64,000 nt of DNA from Bathynomus jamesi (GCA_023014485.1 JAJOZX010000484.1:372001-436000); one strand, 5' to 3'; positions 32,321 through 43,905 are shown, numbered from the stretch's first letter. The notes: generated from the sequence alone by a model not told the origin. Made by a program: numbers and translations.

Positions 32321-33498
32321 TATATATTGAAAAAACATCAAAAATAGGAAATATATTTTAATAAAAAAACACATTTTATACAAATTTGCACAAGATAATA
32401 TGGTAATTATTCATTTTTTGACCCAGTCTCTTTTTATAATGAGAGCAAACTTTTCTGGTCAATTTTGAGGTGTTCTGCACAAATACGTAGTTTTCGAGAT
32501 ATCATCATCTTGAAAACTACGTATTTGCACAGGAAACAGATGGCAGTTTCGTACAAAACACCTCAAAATTAACCAGAAAAGTTTGCACTCGTCATTTTTG
32601 TTTAAACTAACGAATTTAAACAAAAATATCATGACTTAACCTAACCATTCATCAAGGGCGTACAGTTGACCTAACCGGTGTCACATACTGAACTGTCCGC
32701 AAAACATTAGGACCGATCAATTTGTGATGCGTGATCTTTACGGGGGTAGAGCCCCCATACCCCCAATACCTAAATTATACAAATGATGATGTAATAACAC
32801 GTGCCAACCTTGCATGGGTAGTCCGCTAAATTTCACCTGCCCTTAAACGACACGTTTATTTTTAGGATTTTTTTTACGGCACCTAAAGACATTCTGGTCT
32901 TTTCTTAAAATACAAGTACTAGGGGCCTATTGCATTTAGGGCAAGTCACGGATGTCTTAATTATTCCATGATTAAAAAAAAAGGTCTAAACTCTTGTCTT
33001 CATTGAGGGCAATATGGCGGATCACGTCTTCAAAATCAAATATGCATAACTGACGCATCATACTTCATCACTAGGGCAGTCAAAAGTTGACCGAAAAAAT
33101 TAAGAAAGTTGACCTTACGAATTGAAAAAATTGACTTATAAAGTTGCCTTTACTTTCAATAATAAAAACGATACTTTAATTACTTATTCTTGCTCTTCTA
33201 CATCAGTTGACCGATTGTGGTAAATTATGAAGTATTTGCCAACATTTTCTGGCAAAAAATTGCGATCCTTACTTAATTTATTAAGCATGGAGAAAGATCT
33301 CTCTACAGCGGCAGTTGTTGGTTGACATTGCAAAAGCTGACCATAAACTGTTGGTGAGATTTCAGGTCTACTGAGGTTAATTATTTCACAAATACCATTT
33401 GTCTTGAGTCTTGTTTCAATGTATTGTTTGACTGAACACACATCTTCGCCAAGGTTGATAGAAGAAATGGTTTCATATGCCTCTCTAATGGAGCAATC

Positions 33499-36400
33499 GG
33501 GTCATTCTCTGTCAGATCAACCAAAAAAAATTGAAATTAACACCCTCATCTCTCATATTTTGCTGAAATTTGGTTTATAGGGAGTTTGTGAGCCCTGAAT
33601 CCATTTCTGAAATTATAAGGTCAATCCGACCAATGGTTCAAGAGATATGACCTCGGGCAATTTGAGGTCACTCGCGAGGTTACTAACATTTGGTGAGCCA
33701 TAACTTGGGTAATAATTGTCATAATTATATAAAAGTATATATATTTAGAATCAGAAAATGACAAGGAATCCAAATATGCAAGTTTTAGAACTCTAGGTTG
33801 AAAAATAAAAAAGTTACACTGTAACAAAAATTTGAGGTCACGATTTGACCTCTGGGGTATCAAATGAGAATTTTTTTTTTAAATGTAAAAAATGAAGGCA
33901 TAGGCATTGGCTATTAGAATCAGCAAAAAAAAGTTTGTTTATGTTAGTATTTTTCATGTAACTAACATATAGTGAACACCATATTCATAAGTTGTGCGTC
34001 AATTCTACCTATTTTTTCACACTTAAGCTCATAATTTGACCTATAGAAATTAAAATTACATTTTTTATAGATATAAAAAACAAAGTCAGAGTTCTTGACT
34101 AATAGAAACAATCATAAAAAGTTTGTTTATGTTGGTACTTTTCATGTAACTAACTTATAAGTGAACACCATATTTATAAATTGCTTGTCATTTCAAGGAA
34201 TTTTTATATCTTAGCTATCAATTTGACCTCAAGCTCCAAGAATTTAATAAAAATTGTATTTCACTGCTAATCTACACTGGCAATAATAGTTATAATAGTG
34301 AAAGGGGAAGACTAAGCTCACATGTAGCCTAAACAAACCTGTTGAAACATGTTGCTACTTGTCTAAGTGCAGAATCAACACAGATAGTTGCAAAATTCCT
34401 TGTCTACAGGTTAGTACAGTTCCAGCCAGCACTGTGGGTGGCTGGTGGGTATGGTGTTTTAATGAGCCTCAGAGACTATCAAGGCCTAAAATATTAAGTG
34501 TGTATAGCTATATATTTTCTAAAAAATATATATTACCTAATTGAAATCCTATATCTTTACAGATCAAAATACAATGGTTCGGCACTTGAAATACTGCCAG
34601 GACCCTATTCAAAAACACAAGAAACGCCAAAACAATCAATCTTAGAAAAGTGACTGATGTACTTGTTGAAAAATGTGCTGGAAGAGTGAAAAAATACTCA
34701 TTGGTGTTGTGTGAACTGATGCTGGACACTGATAATGAAAAACCCACTATACTTAGTACCACTGAAAACAACGAGTCTGAGCAGGATTCAAATGAATCAT
34801 CTACTATCAGTGGCTTGAGTAACATCTCTTCAATTCAAGATCTGGACAATGACAGTGATTGCTTGATAAAGGAAAATCCTTCAACTTCAGTTGAACCAGT
34901 TCTAGCATTTCTGGACCAAACACCAGTTAAAAAAAGTAAGTAATAAATTAATATAATAACTTATACTTTACTACAAGTCTGTTTGATCTACTATATAGCC
35001 AATTATATAGCATTTAAGGTACTATAATTAATATTTAATTACTAATATTCAGGTGTGTGAAACCTTTTTTTCTGTTCTTTTCAGAAGGGCTGTCATTAAG
35101 CCAGAAAAAGCGCAAGGCTCGTGGTAAGCTATCATCTGCTCAGAAACACCTGAAGGAGAGGCTAGAACTCAGTTATGGTGTTCAAATTACCGAGGAGGTA
35201 AGTGATACTTCAAAACCTGAAACTAAATCTGAAAAACATCTAGACAAATTAATGAATGAATTGAAACAGTCATTCCTGGAGAGCAAATGTCATCATCACA
35301 AACTACAAATATTGACACTCTCACCATACACAATTGAAAAAACAGCTAGTTTCTTTCAAACTACAACATACATGGTGAAAGAAGCCGTTCACTTAAATCA
35401 GAACATGGAATCCTTCCGAAGATTCCACTAATGAGCAAAGGAAAAGTGATATCTGAAGAACACAAAGATATAGTTAGAAGATTCTATGAGTCAGAAGAGG
35501 TTAGTCATATGTGTCCTGGCCAAAAGGATTGCGTGAAAGTTATCAGTGCTGAAGGTGCAATGAAGGTGCAAAAATGATTGGTCCTCGGGAATTTAAGAGA
35601 GATGTTTGAACTATATAAAAATGATGAAAAGAATCCCAAAATAGGACTTTCCACATTTGCAAAATTACGGCCATCATATTGTGTGCTTGCCAGTAGTGGT
35701 GGGACTCATTCTGTCTGTGTCTGCACATACCATCAAAATCCAAAATTGCAGCTGGCTGCATTGGGAGAAAGAGGTCTTTCATACAAGGATCTTATGGATT
35801 ACAGTGTCTGCAGTACAGAAAGAGAGACTTGCATGATGCAACTTTGCAATGATTGCCCAAGAGAAGAGGGTGTCCTGGATTTTCTTGAGTTACTTGACTG
35901 ACAGTGTGAAATCAGCTCCAAATGAAATATCTTACAAGCAATGGGTGACTGTTGACCGTTGTACAATGGTTGATAAGGTGGAGCCACTTCATGAATACTT
36001 ATCATCCCTAAGCATGAAAATATCCTGCATGGTTCATCATCACTTTGTTGCTCAGCAACAATCACAGTACTTCAAGCAGTTGAAAGAAACACTACCACCT
36101 CAGAGCGAGGTAGTTATAGTAGGTGATTTCTCTGAGAATTATTCTTTCATTGTCCAGGATGCTGCCCAAGGGTTTCACTGGGACAATTCAGTGTACAGTT
36201 CACCCTTTTGTCATCTATTATAGATCATCTGCAGACCAGGAACTTAGCCATTTTAGTGTCTGTTTCTTATCTGCATCACTAAAACACAACACTATAATGG
36301 TTTACTCATTCATATTGAAGCTTATGACATATGTTAAATTCAGATGCCCACAATTGAAGAAGGTGCACTATTTCTCAGATGGATGTGCTGGCCATATAAG

Positions 36401-37819
36401 AACAGATACAACTTCACAAATCTCTGTTACCATGAAGAGGATTTTGGTCTGTCTTGTGAATGGCACTTCTTTGCTACATCCCATGGCAAAAATGCATGTG
36501 ATGGGATTGGAGGAACAGTGAAAAGAGCTACTGCTTGTGCCAGTTTGCAGAGAACTACAGAGGCAAATTCTTACACCAGAACACATGTTTTAGTTTTGTG
36601 AAGAAAACTTGAGCAAGAAGATAAATTTTTTCTTTGTAACTACAGCTGATTTGAAAGATGCAGAAGAATGGTTGGAACATCGATTCAAGGATAGTAGGGC
36701 TAATCCTGGAACTCAGAAATATCATAGATTTGTTCCCCTAAACAAGGAAGAACTGATGGTGTATCCCATTTCAAGTGGCATTGGAGAAAAGAAAAGAATA
36801 AGGAAAAGTCATTTTACTAATGAACCTGCAATGCTTGGTAACCTAAAATGTGTCAAACCAGGAGAGTATGTTGGCTGCATTTATGACATGCAAGTTTGGT
36901 ATGGAATTGTGGAGGAATATTGTGAAGAGTTTGATGATTTCACTGTGAACTTTCTACATCCCTCTGGGTCATCAGGATCAAGTGCATATTATTATCCATC
37001 AAACAAGGATTCATGTGCAGTGCCAGGACATCATATATTAACTGTAATGAGTTGTCCTACCCTAAGAGGAGGCAGCAGAATTCAATACATTTTTCCACAA
37101 AAAGAAATTGATGAGAGCATCGAGCATGCAAAAATTGTATTAGGCTAGCACATGAATCCTCTAAGTAGGTCTTCCCCTTTCACTATTATAACTATTATTG
37201 CCAGTGTAGATTAGCAGTGAAATACAATTTTACATTTTTTGCCTTTGTTTTTATATCTATAAAAAATTGTAATTTTAATTTCTATAGGTCAAATTATGAG
37301 CTTAAGTGTGAAAAAATAGGTAGAATTGACGCACAACTTATGAATATGGTGTTCACTTATATGTTAGTTACATGAAAAATACTAACAAACAAACCTTTTT
37401 TTGCTGATTCTAATAGCCAATGCCTATGCCTTCATTTTTTACGTTTAAAAAAAAAATTCTCATTTGATACCCCAGAGGTCAAATCATGACCTCAAATTTT
37501 GGTTAAAGGGTAACTTTTTTATTTTTCAACCTAGAGTTCTAAAACTTGCATATTTGGATTCCTTGTCATTTTCTGATTCTAAATATATATACTTTTATAT
37601 AATTGTGACCATTATTACCCAAGTTATGGGTCGCCAAATGTTAGTGACCTCGCAAGTGACCTCAAATTTCCCGAGGTCATATCTCTTGAACCGTTGGTCA
37701 GATTGACCTTATAATTTCAGAAATGGATTCAGGGCCCACAAACTCCCTATAAACCAAATTTCAGCAAAATCTGAGAGATGAGGGTGTTAGGCACTGGTTG
37801 ATCTGACAGAGAATGACCC
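33499..37819 (+). mobile_element. Family S DNA transposon, copy 2
   Basis: Starts GGGTCATTCTCTGTCAGATC; right end is the complement. Inverted repeats extend for some 650-850 bp, with CCCAGAGGTCAAATCATGAC-type segments, at least to the CTTCCCCTTTCACTATTATA region. Flanked by AATC at 33495-33498 and 37820-37823, a 4-bp duplication confirmed by the hAT frame, which rejoins when the element and one AATC are removed. Four-bp duplications occur in Sola and Ginger elements; Sola-like is a possible but unverified assignment. Confidence 0.87.
34574..37148 (+). pseudogene. Family S transposase, copy 2, most complete version
   Basis: Exon 1 34574-34935 (MVRHLKYCQDPIQKHKKRQN, a frameshift, then an acidic domain; GTAAGT donor). 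Exon 2 from 35085 after TTTTCAG: SQKKRKARGKLSSAQKHLKE. Then LQILTLSPYTIEKTASFFQT, MSKGKVISEEHKDIVRRFYE, GGTHSVCVCTYHQNPKLQLA, ETCMMQLCNDCPREEGVLDF (a Cys-rich block), VIVGDFSENYSFIVQDAAQG, HYFSDGCAGH, LSCEWHFFATSHGKNACDGI with GGTVKRATAC, and a C-terminal domain from 36609 (GEYVGCIYDMQVWYGIVEEY, FTVNFLHPSGSSGSSAYYYP) to the stop at 37148. About six frameshifts. GDF, SDG and CEW are my candidate catalytic positions. Confidence 0.78.
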
Positions 37820-39492
37820 AATCAGATGCTTCCATCCTAGTCACTAAGCTAGCAATCAAACTATAATTCATTTTGATTGACATTAGTTGCTTTGGCAGTT
37901 TTTCATTAGCAACACTCTTTAGCCTTCTGAACAATGATTCCTTCATCTTCAAAGTTTTCCACAACTGTCTTCACATTTGGAAAATTGTCTGCATAATAAA
38001 AAGCAGCGTTCAGCCAGCTTGCCCAACGTGTTACAATCGGTTCTGGAGGAGTTCCTATTTCAGCAAACAATTCCTTCCTTCCTTTTGTTTTTAAGAGTAG
38101 AAGCCTTGACACATGCAATTAAAGTGTCAACATCACTATAAAATGCTCTTATTTGCATCGCACAATTATGTAACAGATGCGCAAGACACGTAACATGGAA
38201 AAGTCTTGGAAAAAGTTGCTTGAGTGTCGCTCCAGCTGACACCATGTAACGAGCTGCATCAGACAGAAGTAAACAGAAATTTTCTCTTGGTATCTCGAAT
38301 TCTTTTACAGTATCGTCAATCTTGCGTATGACAGTTCGTGCATTAACATTTCCAAGAAGAACATCGCACCTGATTAAATATGTTTTCTTGGGAATATCAA
38401 CAGATCCAGCAAGTATGTTCAAATATTTTGAGCCCCTTACTTCACTTTCATCAACAATTAGGAAAACTAATTTACCCTCTAGCAAATGTTTTATTCAACT
38501 TAACTCGCTTTCTGCCTGTTTCATTGCTATTGATCTGCGAGTTGACACGCAAGGCACTGCTGCACCTAATTCAGAGAACAATTGTTTCACATGAGGGTTG
38601 CTCAACTTATGAAGAGGTATGTTGGCTGACAGAAATGTAGTCACAAGTTTTCCCGAAAAATCTGAAGACTTGTACTTTAAAAGGGTTTGCGTCTTTTCAT
38701 TTCCCACATTTTGGTCTATACCACGCTGGTGCTTTTGGGTAGAGCGATGTTTATCCACAAAAAAGGATTTGTCATGCTTGACCACAACACAACAAATCTG
38801 ACATAGCTCATTTTTTCCTGAACAAATGAATTCATTAGGATATTTTGCAATTATAGCGCGCACTTTAGCAATAGAACTAACTGCAACTTTTGGCATTTTA
38901 AATATCTGAAATCAAAAGAAATCGAAATCAGTGAAATCACAAATCAGAAAAAATCACAAATCAAAAATGGTAACCAGTAACCACAATACATACAACACAA
39001 ACACATCCAAAACCAGAATGGACATAACTGAATAAGACAAATACGAGCAGCGAAGTTGCCAGTTAACCAAAAAGATGCCAATTTTTAGTTATTTTAATTA
39101 TTTATTCCAAAAAATTGACTTTATTTACCTCATTGCTATTTTTTGACCTAACAGGTAAAAGTTGACTTTTGGTTGACCTATTAACTTCGGTAATATACCC
39201 CCTACAGGTGTTTTTATTGCATTTTTAGTCGTTTCATCGAAAAGTGCCCCATAGGAAACAATTTGACTTTATTGACTTTTGACCGCCCTATTCATCACAA
39301 AAAAAAAAATGAACTGAACAGATGAACAATTGCTAAAAATGATTTATTTGTAAAACAAGACAAATTGAAAAAACACCAAAAATAGGAAATATATTTTAAT
39401 AAAAAAACATATTTTATACAAATTTGCACAAGATAATATATATATTTTCTTATTCAGTTTTGATTGGTTATTCACTATATATATTGCTGTTA

Positions 39493-39588
39493 TAGCTGGG
39501 TGTGACTGGGTCAAAAAACGAATAATAAAACCGATAATATATATTTTCAGTTATTATTCGTTTTTTGACCCAGTCACACCCAGCTATA
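39493..39588. repeat. Short palindrome at the centre between units B and C
   Basis: TATAGCTGGGTGTGACTGGG and its complement bracket AATAATAAAACCG; arms of ~42 bp. A half copy occurs at 42908-42950. Confidence 0.85.
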
Positions 39589-39590
39589 TA

Positions 39591-40811
39591 CAGGGTGTAC
39601 ATAAAGTCAGGATCTATTTTTGTGAAGCACTTGGAAATTATATGGAATTCAATCATAAAATGATAAAGTGGTAACATTTATTAAATAATTAAGAGTAGGA
39701 TTCGACGTGACGCCCATCAGTATCCCTGCACAGCTCAAATCGTTCCCCAGCATTTCTAAACACATTCTGGAGCATTTGCGGGGTTATGTTATCTGCAGTA
39801 GTTCGTATACGTGTACATAAGTTTTCAAGACTCGTAATCTTCGTCTGATAGACGTGCGATTTGATAAAGCCCCATGCAAAGAAATTTAAAGGGGTTAAAT
39901 CTGGTGATCTCGCTGGCCAAGGTCTGTTGCTTCCGCATCCGATCCGGCGATTTGGAAAACGTCCATTTAGATAATCCTGAACAATTTTGGCATAGTGATA
40001 AGGAGCACCATCATGTTGATAGACGACGGTACTAACAATCCTATCCCCAATCAGCTGAGGTTCAAGGAATTGCTGCAACATGTCCAGATAAATAAGCCCC
40101 GTAACTGTAGCTTCAGCAAAGAAAAAAGGACCATAAACCTTAGATTTTGTTAAACCCATCCAGACATTACCGTAACTTTAGGTGAGTCTCTCTCCCAATT
40201 TTGGACGAAATCATTCAGTTTTTCATCTGCCCAAATTCGACAGTTATGGCGATTTACTTTTCCCCACGTATGGAAAGTGGCTTCATCACTAAAGAGAATG
40301 TTGTCCATTAAATTATCACTCCAGATTTGTTCTACGAGATCAGCACACACAGCACTTCGTCGAGGGAAATCTTCCTCATATAAATCATATAAAACCTGCA
40401 AATGATAGCTTTTTTTCTGCAAATTAACTTTCAGAATTTTGTGCACAGATGACGTCGGGAGGCTGAGTCTGTGTGATGCAGCACGAACGGACGTATGTGG
40501 CTCCTCAGTGATAATTCCGCGTACTGCATTCATGGTAAGATCTGACATACACAGTTGTCCTGATCTTGCTTCATCATTTACAGATCCCATTCGTTTAAAT
40601 TTGTTCACCAATTTTCGTATTGTCTCGTCTATTGGCCCTGGCTTATGAAATATTCTAAACTTCTCTCTGATGTCATTGTATTTCTTTCCCTCAATTTGTC
40701 AAATTACTATTGCCACACGCTCTTCTGTATTCATTCTAAGAGCTTCTGAAAAGAAAAATAGAAAAAAATAATTATTTCACAAAAATAGATCCTGACTTTA
40801 TGTACACCCTG
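39591..40811 (-). mobile_element. Mariner-like element 3, full length
   Basis: Inverted termini CAGGGTGTACATAAAGTCAG (39591) and the complement to 40811, extending ~37 bp, each next to TA. 1221 bp. Confidence 0.92.
39689..40734 (-). pseudogene. Mariner-like transposase with two visible breaks
   Basis: Start MNTEERVAIVI (40734) then a TGA and QIEGKKYNDIREKFRIFHKP. Helix-turn-helix pieces RKLVNKFKRMGSVNDEARSG and SLPTSSVHKILKVNLQKKSY. Catalytic part: ILFSDEATFHTWGKVNRHNC (first Asp), a frameshift near 40155, VVYQHDGAPYHYAKIVQDYL (second Asp), RPWPARSPDLTPLNFFAWGF (third Asp). About 36 residues between Asp 2 and 3, as in element 1, so a wider-spaced mariner lineage. All three Asp survive. Confidence 0.88.
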
Positions 40812-40813
40812 TA

Positions 40814-41745
40814 TATTGAATAACCAATCAAAACTGAATAAGAAAATATATATATTATCTTGTGCAAATTTGTATAAAATGTTTTATTAAAATATATTTC
40901 CTATATTTGGTGTTTTTTCAATATATATATATATATATATATCAACTATTTGGTGAATATTTCTTATTTTTGGTGATTCTGGCTACTTCTACGTTATTCA
41001 ATTTATCCTGTTTTACAAATAAATAATTTTTAGCAATTTTTCGTCTGTTCAGTTCGGTCTTTTTGTGACGAAGTATGACGTGTCGACGTGATCCGCCATA
41101 TTGCCCTCAATGAAGACAAGAGTTTAACCTTTTTTTCAATCACGGAATAATTAAGACATCCATGACCTGCCCTAAATACAATAATGCTTGTATTTTAAGA
41201 AAAGACCAGAAGGTCTTTAGATGCCGTAAAAAAAATCCTAAAAATAAACGTGTGTCATTTCAGTTTAAGGAAAGGCGAAATTTAGCGGACTACCCATGCA
41301 AGGTTGGCACATATTAATACATTATCATTTGTATAATTTAGGTCTCGGGGGTACAAGGGCAGAGCCCCCGTAAAGATCACGCATCACAAATTGATCGGTC
41401 CTAATATTTTGCGGATAGTTCAGTACGTGACACCAGTTAGGTCAACTGTACGCCCTAGATGATTGGTTAGGTTAAGTCATATTATTTTCATTTAAACTCG
41501 TTAGTTTAAACAAAAATGATGAGTGCAAACTTTTCTGGTTAATTTTGAGGTGTTTTGTACGAAACTACCACCCATTTCCTGTGCAAATGCGTAGTTTTCA
41601 AGATGATAATCTCAAAAACTACGCATTTGCACAGGAAATGGATGGCAGATTCGTGCAGAGCACCTCAAAATTGACCAGAAAATTTCTCTCTCATTATAAA
41701 AAGAGACTGGGTCAAAAAATGAATAATTACCATATTTTCTTATTC
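40814..41745 (-). repeat. Complex repeat unit C, inverted relative to A and B
   Basis: On the minus strand it gives the same order as unit A: hairpin (41525-41688), TTAGG-like module, GGGGGCTCTGCCC-type segment, AT-rich body ending near TATTGAATAACCAATCAAAA. It lacks the insertions found in A and B and so supplies their empty sites. Confidence 0.85.
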
Positions 41746-41814
41746 AGTTTTGATTGGTTATTCAATAAATATTGCGGTATATTCGTTTTAGTGCTTTTCC
41801 TCCTTTCTGAACCA

Positions 41815-42040
41815 ACACACATTTTCCTGGTGTTTTGTGGTGTGATTTGTTCAAATCTGAACTTCGTTTCTTTTGGAAATGAGCCGTTTTTAAGAAATTT
41901 TAAAATTGAAAATTTCTCAAAAACAGCTCATTTCCTAAAGAAACAAAGTTCAGATTTGAGCAAATCACACCCAAAAACACCAGAAAAATGTGTTTTGTTT
42001 CAGACCTAACCTAACTTAAACAGACCTAACCTAACCTCGA
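41815..42040. repeat. Palindrome followed by TTAGG-type repeats
   Basis: Arms of ~85 bp (ACACATTTTCCTGGTGTTTT and complement) around a short centre containing TTTCTCAAAAACAGC. Immediately right, 42003-42038 holds GACCTAACCTAAC twice, that is CCTAA units as in arthropod telomere-type repeats. Zinc-ribbon ORF next door at 42182. Confidence 0.8.
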
Positions 42041-42181
42041 CGATTTCGCCAGGCCCACCAATTTGACCTTGTTGGCCTAGCCAATGTTCACAGACTTCGA
42101 AGCAAAAACTCCTCCAATTAACCACATTCTCGGAAGCTAACGCTAAATACAGCTGTGCATCTAGCTGTGTCAAACGCTTTG

Positions 42182-42487
42182 TCAAGAATAACCCAACATA
42201 CAATAAGTTTTGCCACAGTTTGAGGTGGGATTTTTCAACCCACGTGCCTTTCCGACGGGAAACAGAGAACGAACACTTTTTTTTCTGCCGTGCTCGTCTC
42301 TAGTCAATCTTGTGCAATAATATTGATCAGCAACTTCTCTATAATTACACTCACGACCACACTGCGGACAAATAACACGATTAGGTAAGACACAGTGACT
42401 CGTAAAGAAAGCTTCAGCACCGGCTTCTTTCTTATAAATATCTTGTATTAATTTATAGTAATCCAAATTACAACCTTCACAAATCAT
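42182..42487 (-). CDS. Merlin-like zinc-ribbon protein fragment
   Basis: From the likely start MICEGCNLDYYKLIQDIYKK: CEGC, then PNRVICPQCGRECNYREVAD and QYYCTRLTRDEHGRKK. Cys pairs CPQC and the later C form a zinc ribbon like the N-terminus of Merlin/IS1016-type transposases (DYY..I...Y, CP.C..EC.YR). Homologous to 54419-54781. No catalytic domain follows; the frame ends at GKTYCMLGYS. Either the first exon of a Merlin element or a remnant kept in a foldback element. The identification is from motif similarity only. Confidence 0.55.
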   Translation of the reverse strand: MICEGCNLDYYKLIQDIYKKEAGAEAFFTSHCVLPNRVICPQCGRECNYREVADQYYCTRLTRDEHGRKKSVRSLFPVGKARGLKNPTSNCGKTYCMLGYS

Positions 42488-42540
42488 AATGAAGACGAGA
42501 CTGAGAAACTGAGTATGCATTATCAGAGATTAAAAATGTA

Positions 42541-42900
42541 CGTCTCTGATTAGTCGGATAAGGTCATGTGAAACAAAAACGATTTTTAATTAGTTGTTTT
42601 GACCTATATTTCCTAATTTTGCCACGAGATGTCTCCCCATAAAACTGGAGAGGGCGACGTTCGTTAAAATTTTAATAGCGTTAAAAGCTAAATACTCAGT
42701 CAATGGCCTATAATGGGTACTTTTTACGTCTAAATTTAAAAAAAAATAAAATTTTCCATAAAAAGTAATTATTACATTTCCTTGATTTTTATCAGTTTCC
42801 CCGAGGTTTGAAGGTGTCCTGAATATGAATTTATATGTTAAATTGTCATAGAATGTCTCCTTCTATCGAAAACGAACAAAGCATTAAAACAAATATTAAC
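42541..42900. other. No gene seen
   Basis: AT-rich, nothing recognised. Confidence 0.5.
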
Positions 42901-42907
42901 CAATATT

Positions 42908-43205
42908 GCTGTTATAACTGGGTGTGACTAGGTCAAAAAACGAATAATAATCACCCTTGATTAGTTAGGTTGTCGCGATATTTTTGTTAGTTTAAACGAA
43001 AATGATGAGCAAACTTTTCTGGTTAATTTTGAGGTGTTTTGTATGAAATTGCCATCGATTTCCTGTGCTTCCTGTGCAAATGGTAGTTTTCGAGATGATG
43101 ATATCTCAAAAACTACATTTGCACAGGAAATGGATGGCAGATTCGTGCAAAACACCTCAAAATTGACCAGAAAAGTTTCTCATCATAAAAACATGGTGTA
43201 AAAAC
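42908..43205. repeat. Fourth copy of the unit-A hairpin
   Basis: CTGTTATAACTGGGTGTGAC, part of the TTAGG-like module (TTGATTAGTTAGGTTG), then the hairpin 43009-43180 with arms around TTTTCGAGATGATGATATC. Matches hairpins of units A, B and C. Confidence 0.8.
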
Positions 43206-43371
43206 GAATAATTACCAAAAAATGTATTGTGGTGTTCGAACTGCGCCAGGTACTTTGCCGAATAATTACCAGATTAACTAATTTTCATGCCTGAATTCGG
43301 AGGCCATGCATCTCCTAAATATTGACCAAAATGGTTACCATGTTTACCTTGTTTTAGCAATTTGATCTCAC

Positions 43372-43607
43372 CTTGCAGTATTTTCATTCCACCAATGCCA
43401 ATCATTTAGGGCAAGCTCTAAATACGATATACACCTTGCCCAATCGTTTTCTAGATATGAATTTATTCCATTTGTGTACAAGCTTTCAAATGTCAAAAGT
43501 GGGTTGTCCGAAGTTGCAGCAACAAAAGTACCTAAGCCTTGGCTTCGATTTGGAAGTTGATGAATTGATAAACATAAAATAAGAAGGAAAGACCATTTCA
43601 TAGACAT
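43372..43607 (-). CDS. First coding exon of a leprecan/CRTAP-like gene
   Basis: MSMKWSFLLILCLSIHQLPN is a clear signal peptide (hydrophobic core LLILCLSI). Then LLTFESLYTNGINSYLENDW and ARCISYLELALNDWHWW, matching the first TPR-like helix pair of prolyl 3-hydroxylase/CRTAP proteins (family pattern: small residue, YL..DW..C..YLE.AL). In vertebrates these act in the ER on procollagen. The exon ends GCAAG followed by GTGAGA, a good donor, in phase 2; the next exon would be left of 43371 but is not found within the window's TE-filled flank. Best host-gene candidate here; paralogue not decidable. Confidence 0.55.
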
Positions 43608-43905
43608 GGAGAAAAAGTTATTTAAACTAATCCTCTACAGAAACACACTCAACGTGAAGCGAAAAATATGGCGAGAATCGAACTAAAGATCAACTTAATT
43701 ACTCAGATCTTACAAACTTAACAAACAGATAAATCTACTAACTAAACTTCTATAGTTGGTTGGTAGATCTGTTTTGTCTTTCGTTGAACTGTGGACACCG
43801 AGATGCGCAATAACGCCAAAGGCTCTTCTGAAAGCTATAACTTTTTTCAGAAGAAACTACACCACACGCAGTGTTGGGAGTAACGGTGTTACTTTTTAGT
43901 AGCTG
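43608..43905. other. Presumed 5' flank of the leprecan-like exon
   Basis: No coding sequence. No obvious TATA arrangement that I would defend. It is bounded on the right by a hAT terminus at 43906. Confidence 0.3.

Larger units (their letters stand above)
27655..32398 (+). repeat. Complex repeat unit A (hairpin plus body), with two nested elements
   Basis: Begins GGTAATTATTCATTTTTTGA; a hairpin (27702-27865, arms ~75 bp around TTTTCGAGATATC) is followed by the TTAGG-like module, a GGGGCTCTGCCCCCATAC segment and an AT-rich body ending GCACAAGATAATAT. Units B and C carry the same order. Body interrupted by family F copy 2 and mariner 2; its last piece is 32321-32398. Non-coding. Confidence 0.85.
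33184..38896 (-). pseudogene. hAT transposase (CGGBP1-like), split by a 4.3-kb insertion
   Basis: Start MPKVAVSSIAKVRAIIAKYP. A BED-like finger (ELCQICCVVVKHDKSFFVDK with a following HRSTQKH) precedes the RNase-H part: LVFLIVDESEVRGSKYLNIL, NFCLLLSDAARYMVSAG, LFHVTCLAHLLHNCA (the CxxH block). An in-frame TGA at 38492-38494 and frameshifts near 38095 and 37940 break it. The text runs to LVTRMEASD at 37820, jumps the family S element, and continues at 33498 with CSIREAYETISSINLGEDVC, then the dimerisation domain QPTTAAVERSFSMLNKLSKD to the stop at 33184. Confidence 0.87.
33072..39290 (-). mobile_element. hAT element 2, itself carrying a family S element
   Basis: Ends TAGGGCAGTCAAAAGTTGAC and, on the minus strand, TAGGGCGGTCAAAAGTCAAT, with the perfect 8-bp duplication TTCATCAC at 33064-33071 and 39291-39298. 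Subterminal repeats of GTTGACTTT type near both ends. Without the 4.3-kb insert it would be ~1.9 kb. Confidence 0.93.
32399..39480 (+). repeat. Complex repeat unit B, interrupted by hAT element 2
   Basis: Directly follows unit A and repeats it: hairpin 32445-32585, TTAGG-like module (ACTTAACCTAACCATTCATC), GGGGGTAGAGCCCCCATACC segment and AT-rich body. The hAT at 33072-39290 splits it at TTCATCAC; the body resumes at 39299 with AAAAAAAAATGAACTGAACA and ends in CACAAGATAATATATATATT. Confidence 0.85.

Noticed and set aside
42003..42038. CCTAA runs as a telomere
   Set aside because: Only a few units, interrupted, and embedded in hairpin-bearing repeats; better explained as interstitial sequence or part of those repeats.
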